Shown here in pieces: positions 5,233-8,097 of a stretch of 8,097 bases of DNA. A model generated the notes under the pieces. That model did not search any database. It was not told where the DNA came from and was given only the letters and a program-made list of their open reading frames with translations. Origin of the DNA: Acidobacteriota bacterium (GTDB lineage Bacteria > Acidobacteriota > Blastocatellia > Pyrinomonadales > Pyrinomonadaceae); assembly GCA_003222935.1 (NCBI GenBank), contig QHXL01000071.1:1-8097 (forward strand). Direction: 5' to 3'. A program made the translations under genes and the position numbers. Within the stretch, counting starts at the first letter, position 1, and every line of letters starts with the position of its first letter.

Positions 5233-8097
5233 ATGAACCTAATAAATAATCGCTCATTAGTTCGCTTGGTTATTGCGTTGATTGCATGCCTGATGGTTAT
5301 CGGGGTGCAAACGACATTCGCTCAAACCACCGGTAGTGGAACGTTGCGTGGAACGGTGAAGGATCCGCAAGGCGCCATTGTGCGTGGCGCAACAGTGACG
5401 CTTACCAATGAACGAACGAAGGATGAGCGTAAGACTGTAACCCGCGACGACGGGGACTTTACCTTTTCGGCGCTTGCGCCAGGTGAGTATAAACTCACAA
5501 TAGAGGCGTCAGGCTTCAAGAAGGTTGAGCAGTCAAACCTCGCTATCGAAACGAGCAGTACCCGCTCACTCGATATCGTCACTGAGATCGGCGCGCCCAG
5601 CGAAACAGTAGTCATCTCCTCTGGTCCAGGTAATCTGCAAACTGAGACTGGCGCTAAAGAGAACACGATCACCGCGGCGCAGATCGATAACTTATCGATC
5701 ATCAGCAGAAGCTCACTTGAGTTGTTGCGCATCCTGCCCGGTGTTGTTTCACCAGACGGTACGGATTTGGAAAGCATCGCGTTCGGTGGCGGTGCCAACG
5801 CGAACTCACGTTACAACGTGAACGGTTTGCGAGGGGAACAGAACAACGTCACGATTGACGGCTCGCGAATGATTGACATCGGTTCTAACAACGGAACCGT
5901 TATCACCGCCAATCCCGACATGGTCCAGGAAGTAAAAGTTCAGACGAGCAACTATGCGGCTGAACATGGAACCAGTGCGGTTCAGATCAGTGCGACGACC
6001 AAGGGTGGAAGTAGCGATTTCCACGGTTCAATCTACGACTATATTCGCCATAACAAATTCCAGGCTAACGATCGTTCGAACTCTATCGGTGGACCAGACG
6101 GACGAAACATAGTGGCGCGACCCTTGAGCAAGTACAACTATCCCGGCGGCAACGTTGGTGGACCCGTTGTGCTGCCCTGGACCAACTTCAATAAGAACCG
6201 CGACAAGCTGTTTTTCTTTGTCGGCTACGAGCGGTACTACCAGCAAGTTGATGAGGGCTCGAGGTTCTTCACCGTTCCAACATTAAAGATGAGAAGCGGT
6301 GACTTTAGTGAACTCGCTCCTGGTTCAGTCACAGTGCCCGCTGGTTGTACCGCAAACGGCGTGGTTGGAAATCCAGGAAACAACAACGACGTCGCTCCTA
6401 ACAACGACCTGCGACCCTGTAAAGACCCGACGGGTCTCGGTCAGGCGCTCTTAAACTTTTATCCCGCTCCGAACCTTAACGCTGCGATTGGCCAGCCAAA
6501 CTATGTATACAGCGTGCTGAGGCCAAATAACCGACAACAGTTTACTTCCCGCTTTGACTACTCGATCAGCGACAAGACCAAACTGTACGTTCGTTTTGCG
6601 CGTGAGTATGAAGAGCAGGGATTTCCACGTGGTCTTTGGTGGGATTCTTCCAGCTACGAATTGCCGGGTAAGTTGTCCTCAAAGAACCTTGGCAGATCGT
6701 TCGTTGCTAATCTGACGAATATCATCAGTCCCACAATGACGAACGAGATCCTGTTTAGTGCCAGCAAGCTTCAGCTCAATTACGATTTTGCGGAACCCGA
6801 AAAAGTCTCGTATTCAGCTTTGGGCATCCAGCGCGTTGGTTTCTTCCCGAATACCAATCCTTACGTTCCAGTCAGTGTTATTACCTGGGGCGGTGGCGAT
6901 CTGCATACCGCATACGGCTATCCGATCCTGGCTTGGAACGACAGCTTCGCGGTTACCGATAACCTTGTGAAAGTACACAATACCCATACGTTGAAGTTTG
7001 GTGCCTTCGTTGAGCAAGCGAACAAACGTCAGCAGTCAAACGGCGACACCAATATTGAGACGGCTCAATGGGGTCAGACAACAGGTACTCTGAATAACTT
7101 CGGCGATATCTTTGTTGGCAAGCCAATCGAGTTTGGCCAGGCGACAAACCGACCACTCGATAATTTCCGGTACTACAACTACGAGTTTTATGCTCAGGAC
7201 AGCTGGAAGATGCGTTCGAACATAACGCTTGAATATGGTATGCGCCTGGGCTACATGCCGCAGAACTTTGAGCGCAAAGGTCTTGGAGTGTTATTTGATC
7301 CTGCGGCGTTCAACCCAAATCAAGGCATTTTCATAAACGGCGACAGAACCAAACCGAATGGCTTTAAACTTGCCGCCAGGGGTGAAATTCCAAAAGGCGT
7401 TTTGCCTAACCTGCCAGTGCAATGGATGCCTCGTCTGAACTTTGCCTGGGATGTCGGTGGTAAGGGTGATTTGGTTGTCCGCGCGGGTGCTGGTCTTTTC
7501 TACAACCGAGTTCAGGGCAACTACGATTACTACTCGAGCGGCCAGATGCCGAATACCTATAGTGCGGTAGTCGGAACTCCCTGGGCTTCAACAAACGGTC
7601 TGTCCTTTAGCGACCTTAAGAATGTCGATCCGTTTAGCTCCATATCGAACGTCAGTATTCAAACTCGCGACATTCAGTCCAATGAAATTCCCAGAGTCGC
7701 GAATATGAGTTTGACGATTGAAAAGCGACTGCCGTTTGACAACATTCTGGCTGTGGCCTACGTAGGTACCCAGGGCAGACATCTACCGCAACAGCGAAAT
7801 CTTAATATCGTTCCATTGGGTAGATTATCGCAGGGAACTATCCCACTAGCCGCACCGGTATGCGTCGGCGCAACGGACCCGGCAAACTGCGCTGCCACAG
7901 GCGGAATTCTCTATACCAATATTAACCTTGCGGTTCCGGTACAGCGTGCTGCTCTCGATGGATCGGTGCTCAGAACTTACCGACCCTTTAACGCTTATAA
8001 CTCGGTAGGTGCGTATCAGTTCACCGGAACCTCCACCTATCACTCACTGCAGGCTACCTTGAGCCACAGCGGAAGAAATCTTCAGTACTTCGCCACT
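5233..8097 (+). CDS. Oar-like TonB-dependent outer-membrane receptor (3' end missing)
   Basis: A continuous open frame of 955 codons runs from ATG at 5233 to the last base of the window with no stop, so the gene is cut by the edge. Residues 1-30 are a signal peptide with probable cleavage TFA|QT. Residues about 36-115 are a carboxypeptidase-regulatory-like beta-sandwich (GTLRGTVKDPQGAIVRGATV, then DDGDFTFSALAPGEYKLTIEASGF). ETVVIS at 124-129 resembles a TonB box. Residues about 140-258 form the plug (YNVNGLRGEQNNVTIDG, then EVKVQTSNYAAEHG and ISATTKGGS), followed by the beta-barrel, including KLFFFVGYERY, FYAQDSWK and later aromatic-rich strands. This fits the Oar-like receptors expanded in Acidobacteriota, which take up large substrates through the outer membrane using TonB-ExbBD energy. 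Such proteins are usually about 1,000-1,200 residues, so roughly the last strands are missing. The neighbours suggest an oligosaccharide substrate, but the sequence does not show this. Confidence 0.93.
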   Translation, partial: MNLINNRSLVRLVIALIACLMVIGVQTTFAQTTGSGTLRGTVKDPQGAIVRGATVTLTNERTKDERKTVTRDDGDFTFSALAPGEYKLTIEASGFKKVEQSNLAIETSSTRSLDIVTEIGAPSETVVISSGPGNLQTETGAKENTITAAQIDNLSIISRSSLELLRILPGVVSPDGTDLESIAFGGGANANSRYNVNGLRGEQNNVTIDGSRMIDIGSNNGTVITANPDMVQEVKVQTSNYAAEHGTSAVQISATTKGGSSDFHGSIYDYIRHNKFQANDRSNSIGGPDGRNIVARPLSKYNYPGGNVGGPVVLPWTNFNKNRDKLFFFVGYERYYQQVDEGSRFFTVPTLKMRSGDFSELAPGSVTVPAGCTANGVVGNPGNNNDVAPNNDLRPCKDPTGLGQALLNFYPAPNLNAAIGQPNYVYSVLRPNNRQQFTSRFDYSISDKTKLYVRFAREYEEQGFPRGLWWDSSSYELPGKLSSKNLGRSFVANLTNIISPTMTNEILFSASKLQLNYDFAEPEKVSYSALGIQRVGFFPNTNPYVPVSVITWGGGDLHTAYGYPILAWNDSFAVTDNLVKVHNTHTLKFGAFVEQANKRQQSNGDTNIETAQWGQTTGTLNNFGDIFVGKPIEFGQATNRPLDNFRYYNYEFYAQDSWKMRSNITLEYGMRLGYMPQNFERKGLGVLFDPAAFNPNQGIFINGDRTKPNGFKLAARGEIPKGVLPNLPVQWMPRLNFAWDVGGKGDLVVRAGAGLFYNRVQGNYDYYSSGQMPNTYSAVVGTPWASTNGLSFSDLKNVDPFSSISNVSIQTRDIQSNEIPRVANMSLTIEKRLPFDNILAVAYVGTQGRHLPQQRNLNIVPLGRLSQGTIPLAAPVCVGATDPANCAATGGILYTNINLAVPVQRAALDGSVLRTYRPFNAYNSVGAYQFTGTSTYHSLQATLSHSGRNLQYFAT

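Noticed and set aside
5322..5798. 158-codon minus-strand frame opposite the start of the TonB receptor
   Set aside because: It is antisense to well-recognised signal peptide, regulatory-like and plug sequences; its translation is serine and valine rich without any motif. It is a shadow frame.

Overview
The window looks like a piece of an Acidobacteriota chromosome, possibly the Blastocatellia side of the phylum. This is inferred from an Oar-type TonB-dependent receptor with an N-terminal carboxypeptidase-regulatory-like domain, from a ROK regulator whose N-terminus resembles acidobacterial ones as I remember them, from secreted glycan-active proteins, and from moderate GC with Shine-Dalgarno sites before some genes. 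No rRNA, tRNA, transposase or CRISPR array was seen. Nothing in the sequence fixes the genus.

Layout: bases 1-59 may hold the last codons of an upstream plus-strand gene. Bases 139-2283 (+) encode a secreted GH20 beta-N-acetylhexosaminidase with an intact catalytic Asp-Glu pair and a long C-terminal extension. Only 14 bp later, tail to tail, lies a minus-strand gene (2298-3020) for a small secreted protein that looks like a stand-alone carbohydrate-binding beta-sandwich. A 425-bp divergent intergenic region (3021-3445) separates it from a ROK-family regulator (3446-4636, +, TTG start). This region carries a good sigma70-like promoter and three tandem 32-bp imperfect repeats that run up to and over the ribosome binding site of the regulator. 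A hairpin follows the regulator. A 596-bp intergenic region (4637-5232) then holds a candidate promoter with a spaced direct repeat and a leader of about 300 nt. Last comes a large outer-membrane TonB-dependent receptor (5233 to the window end, +), cut off by the edge after 955 codons.

Working model (inference): this is a small glycan-utilisation locus without a visible SusD. The GH20 would release terminal GlcNAc or GalNAc residues outside the cytoplasm, the 240-aa protein may bind the glycan, the TonB-dependent receptor may import oligosaccharides, and the ROK protein may sense a sugar and control the locus and itself. The most unusual sequence-level signals are the helically phased 32-bp repeat array before the ROK gene, the loss of one of the usual zinc-binding cysteines in that ROK protein, and the 22-bp-spaced direct repeat across the receptor's candidate promoter. 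No clearly new defence or mobile system is visible.
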